A DNA stretch of 64,000 bases from Odontesthes bonariensis (taxonomy: Eukaryota > Chordata > Actinopteri > Atheriniformes > Atherinopsidae). Both the position numbers and the translations under genes were made by a program. Under the pieces are notes generated by a model. It saw nothing but the letters and a program-made list of their open reading frames with translations. It was not told where the DNA came from and searched no databases. Each line of letters begins with the position of its first letter. The stretch's first letter is position 1. Positions 7,884 through 18,600 of this stretch are shown here, piece after piece. The stretch covers positions 11,498,743 to 11,562,742 of the forward strand of contig NC_134510.1 of NCBI RefSeq assembly GCF_027942865.1. The letters run 5' to 3'.

Positions 7884-10879
7884 ATAAAAAAATTCCATCG
7901 ATCTGCTATTTCAGTTTTGTGCAAAAAATCACCTTTCTGTAGGCCTTTAACGAGTGCATCGAAGTCAGGTTGAATGTCTGAGGTGGAGATGCGAAGCACA
8001 GCTGACAGATGGTCGTCAGTGAGAGATGATCTATACCTGGACTTCGTAAACTTCATCATTGAAAATGTTTGTTCACATATGTAGGTAGAGCCAAAGAGAA
8101 CCAACATCTTCTGAGCATGTCTCTTCATGTTTGGAAAGTTCTCCTCCTTGAGAGAAGAGTAGAAATCCAGTAGACATCCTGATTTAAAGTGCTCTGCCAG
8201 TACTGCATCAGACTGCAGGTCAATGAGTTCCAGCTGAACATCACTGGGTGCATTATTCACACTGCAGGTAAAGGGAGAGGAAATCATGTGTATTTCATCC
8301 TCTATTGTTCTGAGATCTTCAAATCTCCTTAAAAACTCACAATGCAATGCTCCTAACATGGATGAGTACCTGTGGAGGTGATCAGCTGATGGTGTGACTT
8401 CTTTCAGGGTTTGCATGTGAGTGAGATTGTTGCTCTCCACTTGGCTTAAAAGAAACAGCATCTTTCTCATGAAAGCCTTCACCAGGGTGTGCATTTCATG
8501 AACAAAAAGGCCCCTGCCTTGCAGTTTGGTGTTCAGTTCGTTCATCAGTGCAGTCACATCAACAGCAAATGCAAAATCTTGCCATACAGTCCTCATCTGA
8601 GAGCTCTGGGATGTCTTAGCCTTTCATCTGACAAAACTCTTGAATCTCTGTTTTCAGGTCCCAAACTCTTTTTAGCACTTTGCCCAGGCTGAGCCATCTG
8701 ACAGCTGTGTGGTAGCCGATTAGCCTGGAAAACCAGCGCCAACTGCTGGACGGCAAAATGTTTTGCCTGCGGTTGGGTCTGGCCTCGATCCACTTGTCAT
8801 TTTGAAAATACTGCCCTGAATCTGGCAGATGGCAACTAAACCAATCACAACGCAGAGATGTGTTTTGAATCAACGCGGGCGGGCCAGAGGGTTCTGAGGG
8901 AGTGACGACAGAGCAGTGCGACGTTTGGCAGTGGAAGCGAACATAGACAAGCGAAAGCACAACAAGAAAGATGGCGGCGGCAATGGAACAGTGCTCGTTT
9001 GATTCAGCCTTGGCACACAGCCATTATAACGAACAGCCTTGCCACTCTCTATTAAGCCCCATTGTACCGGCTTTTTGGCTGCAGTTCCACCAGAATTCCA
9101 CTGGGAGCGTCGGTGGAGACCAGAATGAATGGGGCCCAATGGAGCTAGATGCTACAAATGGTCAGTTTCACCTAAGTCTCCTCAAGAGCGCTCAGATTTG
9201 AATGTAGTTTCTGAGAGCTCAACATGGGTTTCAAGTAAAAAATCAACTGAACGAGTACATATATCCCTTTGATTTCTTACTGGTTGGCTTCTTGTTGTCC
9301 ACAACGCGCTAGCATTGTGCTAATGACAGCTGGTCGACCAGCTATGTATGACGTCATATACACTTCAAATCCTTTTTTTAAGCAAATGAGTGGCTCTAAA
9401 AATCTAAAACTCAGCCATGGGTATTTTCTAAACACCCTCTTTCGAAAACAACATTCGAATTACTAGAGAAAAAATTATATCTTGAGATAAGGGCATGAAA
9501 GGGCGTATAGCTCCATAGGACTCCATTCATTCTGGTCTCCAAAATTGGGCGCCCCACGTGGAAAGAGGGTGGAACTGCAACCAAAATCGCCTCGTTGGAA
9601 ACCGGAAATGCACCGTGAGTGGCGTATCTGTCCTATTATAGAATCTGTGCTTGGCATCAGTTTTGGAAGAGTCCCCTCCCACCAAAGCTTTCTGTCGCGC
9701 TTACTACGTCACAGTCAGTTGCGCTGATTGGTCAGAGCGTTGGCCTATAGGCACAGACGCGGTTTGAAAGACAACGGGTTGTGCTCATCAACAATGTTCC
9801 GTTGTATCCATTGATCGGTGCCAGACTAAATTAGACATCCAATCCATTTAGGCTGGTTTATCAGGCTAGTAGCCGATGTCACTATGCTCAGACTCATGGT
9901 CCTCCAAAAGTGCGACAAACTGTCTGTGATTCAATGCCTGTGCCCTGATGAAGTTTACTATTTTAGTAACAACATCAATAACATGGTTCATTTTTAGCAG
10001 TGACTTGCACAACACATGTTGGTGTATAATACAATGCAAAAATACCTATTTCTGATCTGTGTCGATTTCAGTCACTTTATCTTGCATACGTTTTAAAAGT
10101 CCCACATTTTTCCCTGTAAGATTTGGACAACCGTCCGTTGTGACACCTGCCAGTCTGTCCCATTTCAGTCCCAGTGTGTCCATGCACGCATTTACCTCCG
10201 TGAAGAGATCGCTCCCTAGAGTCGTCCCTTTCATTGACCGCATTGCTGCCAGCTCCTTCGTAATCTTGAAGTCCGGCGTTATCCCGCGGACAAATACAAG
10301 TAACTGGGCTGTGTCACGGACATCACAGCTTTCGTCCAAAGCCAAGGAGAAAAAGTCAAAAGTTGCCACTTCACGTTGCAGCTGAAGCTCCAGATTCCCC
10401 GATATGTCCTCGACCCTTCTCGTCATGGTTCGCCTGGAGAGCGGGACTTTCTCAAATGCTTCTTTTTGTTCAGGGCATATTAGTGCTGCAGAGTCCACCA
10501 AGCACTCTTTGATAAACTCCTCCTCCGAGAATGGCTTACTGTTTTTAGCGATTTTGTGGGATATCACAAAGCTGGTCTTGGTTGCTGCATGCCTGGATGT
10601 GTGAAGCTTGGTAAAAAAGCCTTGCTGCTTTTGCAGTTTAGCTAGCAAAGCTTCCGATGTCCGCGCCCTTTCAGCATCAGTCACGTTCTTGAATTTCTCC
10701 GCGTGTTTCGTCTCCTAATGCTGACTCAAATTGTAGTCCTTAAACACGGCGATCTGCTCCCCGCAAACTAAACACACGGCTTTACCTCTGACTTCAGTAA
10801 ATAAATACTTAGCAGTCCAATTTTTGTTGAAAACCCTGCATTCGCCATCTACCTTTCTTTTTTTAGCATGAGCAGACAT
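7865..10879 (-). pseudogene. hAT transposase, GTF2IRD2-like, broken copy
   Basis: Minus strand, colinear with 56873-58690. From the N-terminus: a zinc-finger leader (ATG at 10879) with an in-frame TAG, an open block 10684-10046 containing FFSLALDESCDVRD and GVTTDGCPN (both catalytic Asp regions), a new TAG where copy 2 has Leu in DQKLVFLH, a 1148-bp transposon at 8721-9868, a Lys-to-stop change near 8617, a one-base insertion near 8580, and an open block 8596-7865 with the C-terminal hAT dimerisation region (CEQTFSMMK). At least four independent lesions: clearly dead. Confidence 0.9.
8721..9868. mobile_element. DNA transposon with TAGCCTG ends (element A)
   Basis: Ends TAGCCTGGAAAACCAGC (left) and, reverse-complemented, TAGCCTGATAAACCAGC (right): 17-nt inverted repeats with two differences. 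The 9-bp TSD GTAGCCGAT is at 8712-8720 and 9869-9877. Copy 2 keeps the empty site near 57685, with a single GTAGCCGAT inside the hAT gene. Inside, a Kozak-like AAGATGGCGGCGG at 8968 opens 76 codons of unknown relation. No transposase domain recognised. Confidence 0.9.
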
Positions 10880-11040
10880 TTCTGAGGGCTAAAGTCGTCT
10901 TGTGACTTGCTACTGACAACGATCCAATCATGTGCATGTCTCGATATACGTTTTACATCATCATGAACGTGAATAAAAAACAACTTCAAAATAAAAATAA
11001 AATGCAGCTTCAGTCCATGCATCAGGTAAAATAAGAAAAT

Positions 11041-11137
11041 ATGTTTATTTTGTAATTTCCAATTAACCTTACACGGGCCGGTCAGAGTCAACCAAAGGGC
11101 CGTATGCGGCCCGGGGGCCGTGCAATGCCCAGGTCTG
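11041..11137 (-). mobile_element. 5' terminus of the GTF2IRD2-like hAT element
   Basis: Read on minus the stretch starts CAGACCTGGGCATTGCACGG and runs into a GC-rich palindromic part (GGCCCCCGGGCCGCATACGGCC). Such ends are typical of Charlie/GTF2IRD2-type hAT elements. It lies about 260 bp upstream of the transposase ATG at 10879. The other terminus, beyond 7865, was not identified. Confidence 0.65.
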
Positions 11138-11957
11138 CACTAGACCATCAGGGACCCGAAAGCAGTGCACACGGTACAGGTTGCAACACTGTGGTAAACT
11201 CTTCCTAACTGGCAAATTAATTGGCATAGTGCATTGTACTGAAGTTGTGAACATTTTAGCCTTAGATGAAAGCAATTCTGCGCATCTGGAGAATGAATCC
11301 AAGCAAGCACAAGTTTCACACTTTAGACTTCTCTCTTATTTCAGGGAGAAATAGAAAGATTCCTGAGTAAGAGTGAGTGTGTCATAGCCCTGCAAGAAAA
11401 ACAGTTGATAGATGACTAAATAAATAAAACATTCCTGACCTACACCACGACAGTGAAAACACCAAATCCTAGCCAGCAGACCACCAGGGAGCCTTTGATT
11501 TTTGTGAACTATGGATGTTGCCTCTTGTGCCTCGTTGTCCATTTAGCAGCGGGCTATGTGTAGTCAAACGGACGAGGTATGTACAGACACCCTTTTAAAG
11601 AATGATCTTAGGTGAGCAATATAATGGATCGGATCAGTGATGGAAAAGGGAAATCTGATTTGAAGGAATTGGACGAAAGCATTTAAAACTCCCAAATAGC
11701 TTTTTATGCCTGCTGAAATTGTTGGGGCATGTCACGGCAGTAGTCTTAAAGTGGAGGGCAGACTACAGCCTCTTGCCAAGCAATTTACCTACGTAGCATT
11801 CTCGTTCCGTTGCGTCAGCTTCCTGAAATCTTTTTCAGTACTCTGGGAAACAAGAGTTGTACACAGGGTAGTTTTTCCATTTACTGGCTTGTTTTATCTT
11901 GCAATGTCATTCCCCTACCTGTGTTATCTGTGGATATAAATGCAATGTCAGGAATAT
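11138..11957. other. Unassigned sequence between hAT end and L1 fragment
   Basis: Shared with 58949-59766. A splice-acceptor-like TTATTTCAG at 11336-11344 is followed by a short open frame ending at a TAA near 11419. No homology recognised. Confidence 0.5.
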
Positions 11958-12601
11958 AGGGTAGTTACCCTCAATGTAAAGGGCTTACACAATCCAATCA
12001 AGTGAGGCAAGGTTATTGCAAAGATGAAGAGAGAGAAACTGCATGTAATATTCTGGCAGGAGACCCATCTCGACAGAATGAAAAGTTAAAAAAAATATGG
12101 TTTTAGAAATACATTCTACTCATGTTATAAGAAAGGGAGAAAAAGAGGGGTAGCAATAATGATTCGTAATAGAGTGAATTTCCAAGTGTTTCTGAAATCT
12201 AGGGGTTCCTTAAACAGAAAGAGGTCACACTAGTTAATGTGTATGTACCACCTGGCAAGGATAATTCCTTTATTAGAGAAATTTTTGGTTTGATTGCTTC
12301 CGAAGCCACTGGGGTTTTAATATGTGGAGGAGACTGGAATATGCAGCTACAATGTAAGCTAGACTCCTCTAACACATTAAAGAGATCTGCTCCCACACCA
12401 GAGTAACTGTGTCCTGCTGACACATGTTGACAGAGCTCGGGATGATTGATGTATGGAGGGAGCTCCACCCAACAGAAAGACGGTATACATTTTATTCAGC
12501 AAGTCATAGAGTGCACTCAAGAATTGACTATTTCTTTACATATAACTCTGACAGACACAGACTTAAAGAGTGCAGTATAGGGATTCGAGATGTCATTCAC
12601 C

Positions 12602-13211
12602 TAGCCTGATTAACATAGACTTTCAAATCTCTTCGAGATTCTGGTCTGACCAAGACCATAACGAATACGATTCGAAATGGCCTGGTCAACCCGCCTCCCT
12701 CGGGTTGCTACTGGTTGTGGCCAGAAAAGGCTGTGCCTAAGCTTAAGCCAATCACACCACTCTTTCCTCTGACGTATGATTTAGCTACCAGCGGGGCTAA
12801 CTGGTAGATTAAACTCTTACCAAAGCCAGTAGGGAGCAAGGCGAAAACGTCTTTCCTGTCAAGAAATGATTCAAGGGCTGTTCTTTGCTCGATTTTTAAC
12901 GAGAATCTCCCGTCGAACACTTTCATTACAGCATCTACAGCAGTGTCAAAAGCTTGACGCTGCTCCATGTTGATATTGAATGAAGCGCTTCCGTGTACAA
13001 TCCATGGGTTGAGTGGCAGTTCAACCACGTCACTACCTTGAACACGCCTCTACCCTGGGCCGTTGGCGCTGCTCAAAGTTGATTGCTTCCCGACAAAGTG
13101 GATGGAGTTCCCATTTTTTCGGGAACTCGAATCCACCTGAATGAGCAGTTTGCCTGAGTAAGTGTAGCAGAGCCAAAGGTGTTGCGTCACTGCGAGGGCG
13201 GAGCCTGGGTA
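12602..13211. mobile_element. DNA transposon with TAGCCTG end and RecQ-like helicase piece (element B)
   Basis: Begins TAGCCTGATTAACATAGAC and ends GGAGCCTGGGTA. The TSD TCATTCACC flanks it exactly (12593-12601, 13212-13220). Removing the element plus one TSD restores the L1 frame. Present at the same place in copy 2, so it predates the segmental duplication. Only 610 bp remain, so it is a deleted derivative. Confidence 0.85.
12708..13028 (-). pseudogene. RecQ-like helicase fragment inside element B
   Basis: The 106-residue minus frame contains EQRTALESFLDRKDVFALLP followed by TGFGKSLIYQLAPLVAKSY: helicase motif 0/Q-like region and motif I (Walker A, PTGxGKS) of RecQ-type SF2 helicases. Motifs Ia-VI are missing, and the frame then runs into the element's end. 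RecQ-like fragments inside DNA transposons suggest a transposon-encoded helicase; the full parent is not here. In copy 2 the third Gly of the Walker A motif is Val. Confidence 0.75.
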
Positions 13212-13300
13212 TCATTCACCTGTTTATCTGACCCTACACATAGACAATAAAAAGAAAAACACGTCTTGGCGACTTAATACAAGTATCTTAAATGATAACC

Positions 13301-14300
13301 AGTGTTGGGGTAGTTACTCAAAAAGCCTCTGTGGGCTTCCTGCTGATGGAAGGACCAGCGGATGACAAAGAAACAACAACTCTGACACCAACGGAGGACA
13401 AAGTGGAACACCTGAGCTACCGCAGGTAACGTATTGTGCAAAACAGGTGAGTGCATGATTCCGTCTAACTAATGAATGAAATCTACAGAAATGAACGTGT
13501 GCTAGCTCACACATGTTGAGTACTTGTGCAGTTTTTCCTTCCTTTTCCTGCTGTGTTTTACCGAGGTGATCATGGATGAGATGAGACTCGAGCGCAGGTC
13601 CGAAAGAGAGAGACTGTGGACCCGACATTGCCGTTATGCACCCAGGGTTTCCGTGACGACGAGGAGCTCCCAGCCGGATGAGAGAAGCTGATGTTAAAAA
13701 AAAAAGAAATAAAGGAGGACTTGGGGTAGGTCCTTTTTAGTGTCACAGAACGTGATTAGTTAAAAGGCACATTAAATACTGCATTTAGATGATATTAGCT
13801 GATATTATAGAAAAAAGTAAGGAAACAAGCTGCTATTTTAAAAAGAAAAGATGACAAAATTGTCACAAAGTTATGCTTAAGCTTAAATCAGGACTTTCTT
13901 TCTGTCTTCCTTGTAGCACCTCACAGTGGACATGGACCATTCCCAGGAAGCTCCAGCAGCACAGCCGTCCCCTGAACACACTCCAGCACCAAATCTGCTC
14001 CCAGACACCGGACTGTTGATCGGCCCCAGCTGAAACGATGAAAAGCATCCCACACCGAGCCGTACAGATGAAGCCGTCTCCGTGTGTGAAGCTCCTCACA
14101 GACACAGAGAAGATCTGCTCACCTACACCTGCAGAAATAACACAGTCCAGACAAGACGCAGACAATTGGGACTGAAAGACAACCAGTGGGACAGTGTTGT
14201 TCTTTAAAGACATTATTTGTAAATTATGTATTTAAAAAAAATGGTTTGCATTTACATTTTACATGCTGCTTTGGTGCTGGAATCAATAAAAATGAACAGT
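13301..14300 (+). other. Unidentified gene-like block with splice and poly(A) signals
   Basis: After a 25-bp hAT-like stub (CAGTGTTGGGGTAGTTACTC, 13299-13318) an open stretch about 13325-13425 reads ...LLMEGPADDKETTTLTPTED... to a donor CGCAG|GTAACG. A short ATG frame of 39 codons lies at 13572-13691. A strong polypyrimidine/acceptor (CTTCCTTGTAG, ends 13916) begins a presumed last exon with ATGGACCATTCCCAGGAAGC and a stop about 100 nt later. AATAAA is at 14285-14290. Copy 2 (61106-62100) keeps all signals. I do not recognise the protein. It could be a retired host gene end or a chimeric non-coding transcript. Confidence 0.4.
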
Positions 14301-14912
14301 TTTTACACTTACCCTCTCTTCTGTTAAATGAAACACCAAACAATAACTTTGCCTCAGAGAACGAGCATCTTCTGATGCAACACTCTTAAAAGCAGACCCT
14401 ACAAAGCTTTCTGCAGTCTGTCAGACACATAAGGAATATTTTACTAATCCGAATTCTAAATGATCAGCTATAACATTTGATTTAGTCTTTCTTCTTTGAC
14501 TAATAGCCTCATTCCACAGATATGACAGAACAAACATGGCAGGCAGTTTACAGTAGATATCATCCTGTTGGTAGAATGCCTTTAAAACTCAGAAGAAGCT
14601 TTTTTTCTACTCATTTCTACTAAAGTGCATCAAATTAAATTGTATTATCCATGAGTCTGTAATTTAACAGGTTTTTCTTCAGGTTTCCTTAACAATGACA
14701 TGACATCACAGCTCTTTCAGCTGCCTCATGTGGAAATATTTCAGGTTTTTTTGCCAGAGGGCCGGCTCAGTCTAATGAATTTATCTGGAAACATGCATAG
14801 TACTGAGGAGGATGTTGTTTAAACTCCTTAAACCAGCCATATTCATTTCTGGATATTTGTTATAAAAATAATAATAATAAAAAACATTTAAAAAAGAAAG
14901 TAAATAAATGTA
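14301..14912. other. AT-rich spacer, no gene seen
   Basis: Low-complexity AT-rich sequence with short ATA/AAT runs (14865-14910). Shared with copy 2 at 62100-62710. No coding or RNA signal. Confidence 0.6.
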
Positions 14913-15100
14913 AAAGCTCTATTATAAAATGATGAAGCTCAAAGGGAAACATGAAACTGTACAAATGGAACACAGAGATTCTCCTGTATGGATGCTGCTC
15001 CATTCATCAAGTTTCCAAAAACTGAGCTGGGATTTTCTGCAGGAATGAAAACGATCCAAACACTTGTCAGTCTTTGCTGCTCGATGCCGCTGTTGTGTTT

Positions 15101-15110
15101 GATGACATCA
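15101..15110. promoter_or_regulatory. CRE/ATF-like upstream element of 7SL copy 1
   Basis: GATGACATCA lies 53-62 bp upstream of the 7SL start, close to where vertebrate 7SL genes carry an ATF/CRE site needed for Pol III transcription. The other two 7SL loci keep it (41646-41655 and 62907-62916). Confidence 0.55.
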
Positions 15111-15162
15111 AAATGTCGTTTACTTCAACAAGCTGAAAGTCTGATAAACGTGAGAGTCTCTC

Positions 15163-15460
15163 GCCGGGTGCTGTGGCGCGCGCCTGTAATCCAAGCTACC
15201 GGGAGGCTGAGGCTGGTGGATCGCTTCAGCTCAGGAGCTCTGAGCTGCAGTGGACTATGCCGATCGGGTGTCCGCACTAAGCTCGGTACCGATATGGTGC
15301 TCCTGGGGGAGCCCGGGACCACCAGGTCGTCTAAGGAGGGGAGAACCGGCCCAGGTCAGAAACGGAGCAGGTCAAAGCCCCCGTGCCGCTCAGTAGTGGG
15401 ATCGCACCTGTGATTAGACGCTGCAGTGCAGCCTGAGTCATACAGCGGGACCCAGTCTTT
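15163..15460 (+). ncRNA. 7SL RNA (signal recognition particle RNA), copy 1
   Basis: About 298 nt, the normal vertebrate length. The 5' Alu domain starts GCCGGGTGCTGTGGCGCG and includes AGGCTGAGGCTGG and CTATGCCGATCGGGTGTCCG. The S domain contains ACCAGGTCGTCTAAGGAG and the helix 8 region. The 3' Alu strand GCACCTGTGATTAG...CTGCAGTGCAGCCTGAG closes the molecule, followed by a T5 terminator at 15458-15462. The RNA would be the scaffold of SRP, pausing translation and targeting secretory proteins. An apparent private change puts A for the first G of the GGAA helix 8 tetraloop (15358). Function uncertain. Confidence 0.95.
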
Positions 15461-15462
15461 TT
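15458..15462 (+). terminator. Pol III T5 terminator of 7SL copy 1
   Basis: TTTTT immediately after CCCAGTC, the expected 7SL 3' end. Confidence 0.85.
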
Positions 15463-15697
15463 ACACTCTTTGTTCTCTCCAACAAAATACTGGGACAACA
15501 CACACGCTCCAATATCACCTCTTTACACGTTACAGCAGTTTCTCTATCTTCTCTTTTCCATTGAAAAGCACAGCTGTTTCTTGGATCTACAGCGCCCCCA
15601 CCTGGAGAAGACGAGCAACGACCATCAGCCACATCACTCACCGCTGCTTCACAGATACACTCTGCTCCATCACTCATTCAATCAAGCTGCTGCTGTC

Positions 15698-18600
15698 AAC
15701 TCAAAGACTGTCTTTTATCCAAATAAGGTACCAACTCCCTGTCAAAAGATTACATTTGACCCCTAACCATGATCATTTCCTAACCCTTGCTAAGAAGTCT
15801 GGATTTTTAAAGTCCCAACCCTGCGTTATTGGCTAAACCTAAACAGGAAGTGACAAAGTAAAAGCTTAAGATCTGTCATATTTAGGAGCACTTTCACATG
15901 TGACTGTGTGGGTTTTTCCTTTGATCAGCTATCACAGTCTTGAAAAGCAGGTGTCCTGCCCAACAACGGGGTCAGCCCCACTTCCTCATAAGATGAGTTT
16001 TTTTTTTATCTTTCTTTGCTCAGAGGTGCTGTGATATTCAGGCTCAATAATTACGCTTAAACTATGATTCCGAGCTGCAGGACTTTCAGGTTAAGTTTGC
16101 AGTTCCGTGAGAGGATTCTTAGCTTTCTGGCCACAGCCCAGAGGAATTCCATGATCGCCATGGTTCCCTCCTCAGAAGCATCATCGCAGCATCATTTAAA
16201 AACAATCATAAACACCATCAGTCTACACAACTTTTTTTCTTCACATTTCACTCCACCAGTTGTGGAAGATTCTAACTTCTGCTGAGGACTTGTTGCATCC
16301 CAACATGAAGAAAACACTCTCAGAAACCCAGAAAAGTGGAACAACATACTTCCAACAGGAAAAATATCAGGTTTGAGAAATGTCAAAGTCTGCACTCTTT
16401 TCTAAAGTTTCCACTGAGAAGATTTTGAAAAAGTTCATAGTCACTCATATTCAAATGACCAAAAACCTCTGAAATAAACACTTCCCACCTTCAGCTTAAA
16501 GGCAAAGTATGCTGAAGTCAGGTTTAAACTCGTTTCAAAAGAAAAAACAGCATCCAAACATTAGCTCTTCTCAAATTGGACTAAGTGTAGAACAGGGTCT
16601 TTTTTTTTAATGAATCAATCTTTTTTATAGTTACACATAGAAATTGGTATGAAGAGTTGAACATTAAATCATATATATTCATTTATACAGCTGATAAAAC
16701 TATTCACAGGACAGAAGTCCTCAGCTTCCTGCTGGGACACATAGTCACATGTAAAGGTAATGTGTAAATTGTGGAAAAACAATCACTGTAATGTTATCTT
16801 TTTCAATTTGGGATTAGAAAGGCATTCTTTCTTGTTTGAATTGAATTGAATCCTAACTCAAAGACTGTCCTTTATCCAAATAAGGTACCAACTCCCTGTC
16901 AAAAGATTACATTTGACCCCTAACCATGATCATTTCCTAAGCCTCGCTAAGAAGTCTGGATTTTTAAAGTCCCAACCCTGCGTTATTGGCTAAACCTAAA
17001 CAGGAAGTGACAAAGTTCCATCCTAATGTGTTGTGTTTACATGTGAACAAGACCACAAGTAAAATGAACACTACTTTTATGTGCGTCTGTAAGTGATTAT
17101 GGTACAGAGAGGCCAGTTATTTCAAAGTAAAAGCTTAAGATCTGTCATATTTAGGAGCACTTTCACATGTGACTGTGTGGGTTTTTCCTTTGATCAGCTA
17201 TCACAGTCTTGAAAAGCAGGTGTCCTGCCCAACAATTGGGTCAGCCCCACTGTCTCATAAGATGAGTTTTTTTTTTATCTTTCTTTGCTCAGAGGTGCTG
17301 TGATATTCAGGCTCAATAATTACTCTTAAACTATGATTCCGAGCTGCAGGACTTTCAGGTTAAGTTTGCAGTTCCGTGAGAGGATTCTTAGCTTTCTGGC
17401 CACAGCCCAGAGGAATTCCATGATCGCCATGGTTCCCTCCTCAGAAGCATCATCGCAGCATCATTTAAAAACAAACATAAACACCATCAGTCTACACAAC
17501 TTTTTTTCTTCACATTTCACTCCACCAGTTGTGGAAGATTCTAACTTCTGCTGAGGACTTGTTGCATCCCAACATGAAGAAAACACTCTCAGAAACCCAG
17601 AAAAGTGGAACAACATACTTCCAACAGGAAAAATATCAGGTTTGAGAAATGTCAAAGTCTGCACTCTTTTCTAAAGTTTCCACTGAGAAGATTTTGAAAA
17701 AGTTCATAGTCACTCATATTCAAATGACCAAAAACCTCTGAAATAAACACTTCCCACCTTCAGCTTAAAGGCAAAGTATGCTGAAGTCAGGTTTAAACTC
17801 GTTTCAAAAGAAAAAACAGCATCCAAACATTAGCTCTTCTCAAATTGGACTAAGTGTAGAACAGGGTCTTTTTTTTTAATGAATCAATCTTTTTTATAGT
17901 TACACATAGAAATTGGTATGAAGAGTTGAACATTAAATCATATATATTCATTTATACAGCTGATAAAACTATTCACAGGACAGAAGTCCTCAGCTTCCTG
18001 CTGGGACACATAGTCACATGTAAAGGTAATGTGTAAATTGTGGAAAAACAATCACTGTAATGTTATCTTTTTCAATTTGGGATTAGAAAGGCATTCTTTC
18101 TTGTTTGAATTGAATTGAATCCTAACTCAAAGACTGTCCTTTATCCAAATAAGGTACCAACTCCCTGTCAAAAGATTACATTTGACCCCTAACCATGATC
18201 ATTTCCTAAGCCTCGCTAAGAAGTCTGGATTTTTAAAGTCCCAACCCTGCCTTATTGGCTAAACCTAAACAGGAAGTGACAAAGTTCCATCCTAATGTGT
18301 TGTGTTTACATGTGAACAAGACCAAAAGTAAAATGAACACTACTTTTATGTGTGTCTGTAAGTGATTATGGTACAGAGAGGCCAGTTATTTCAAAGTAAA
18401 AGCTTAAGATCTGTCATATTTAGGAGCACTTTCACATGTGACTGTGTGGGTTTTTCCTTTGATCAGCTATCACAGTCTTGAAAAGCAGGTGTCCTGCCCA
18501 ACAATTGGGTCAGCCCCACTGTCTCATAAGATGAGTTTTTTTTTTATCTTTCTTTGCTCAGAGGTGCTGTGATATTCAGGCTCAATAATTACTCTTAAAC

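Larger units (their letters stand above)
11958..13300 (+). pseudogene. L1-type LINE ORF2 fragment, AP endonuclease domain
   Basis: Plus-strand translation in two frames gives the ordered landmarks of an L1 endonuclease: TLNVKGLHNPI, VIFWQETHLDRMK, KRGVAIMIRN, VNVYVPPGKDNS, ICGGDWNMQL, IDVWRELHPTERRYTF and SRIDYFF. Stops and frameshifts break it. A transposon (12602-13211) interrupts it. Beyond the insertion the frame resumes (VYLTLHIDNKKK, SWRLNTSILND), which is the start of the linker to reverse transcriptase. The reverse transcriptase itself is absent. Copy 2 is at 59767-61105. Confidence 0.88.
1..15697. repeat. Segmental duplication, copy 1
   Basis: This segment recurs in the same orientation at 51289-63515 with few substitutions. 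It begins at or before the window edge and contains, in order, a Harbinger remnant, a tRNA array, hAT pieces, an L1 fragment and a 7SL gene. Copy 1 differs from copy 2 by a 1679-bp Harbinger insertion at 5690, a 1148-bp insertion at 8721, an 83-bp tandem duplication at 7718, about 170 bp of extra sequence at 4467 and a longer first tRNA unit. Homology stops close to 15712, where copy 1 runs into the satellite. Confidence 0.93.

Noticed and set aside
12424-12609. Small independent gene (61 codons)
   Set aside because: It is the SRIDYFF end of the L1 endonuclease domain, in line with the upstream endonuclease motifs.
15163-15460. Alu-like SINE
   Set aside because: The sequence has the complete S domain of 7SL, including helix 8, so it is SRP RNA and not an Alu-type derivative.
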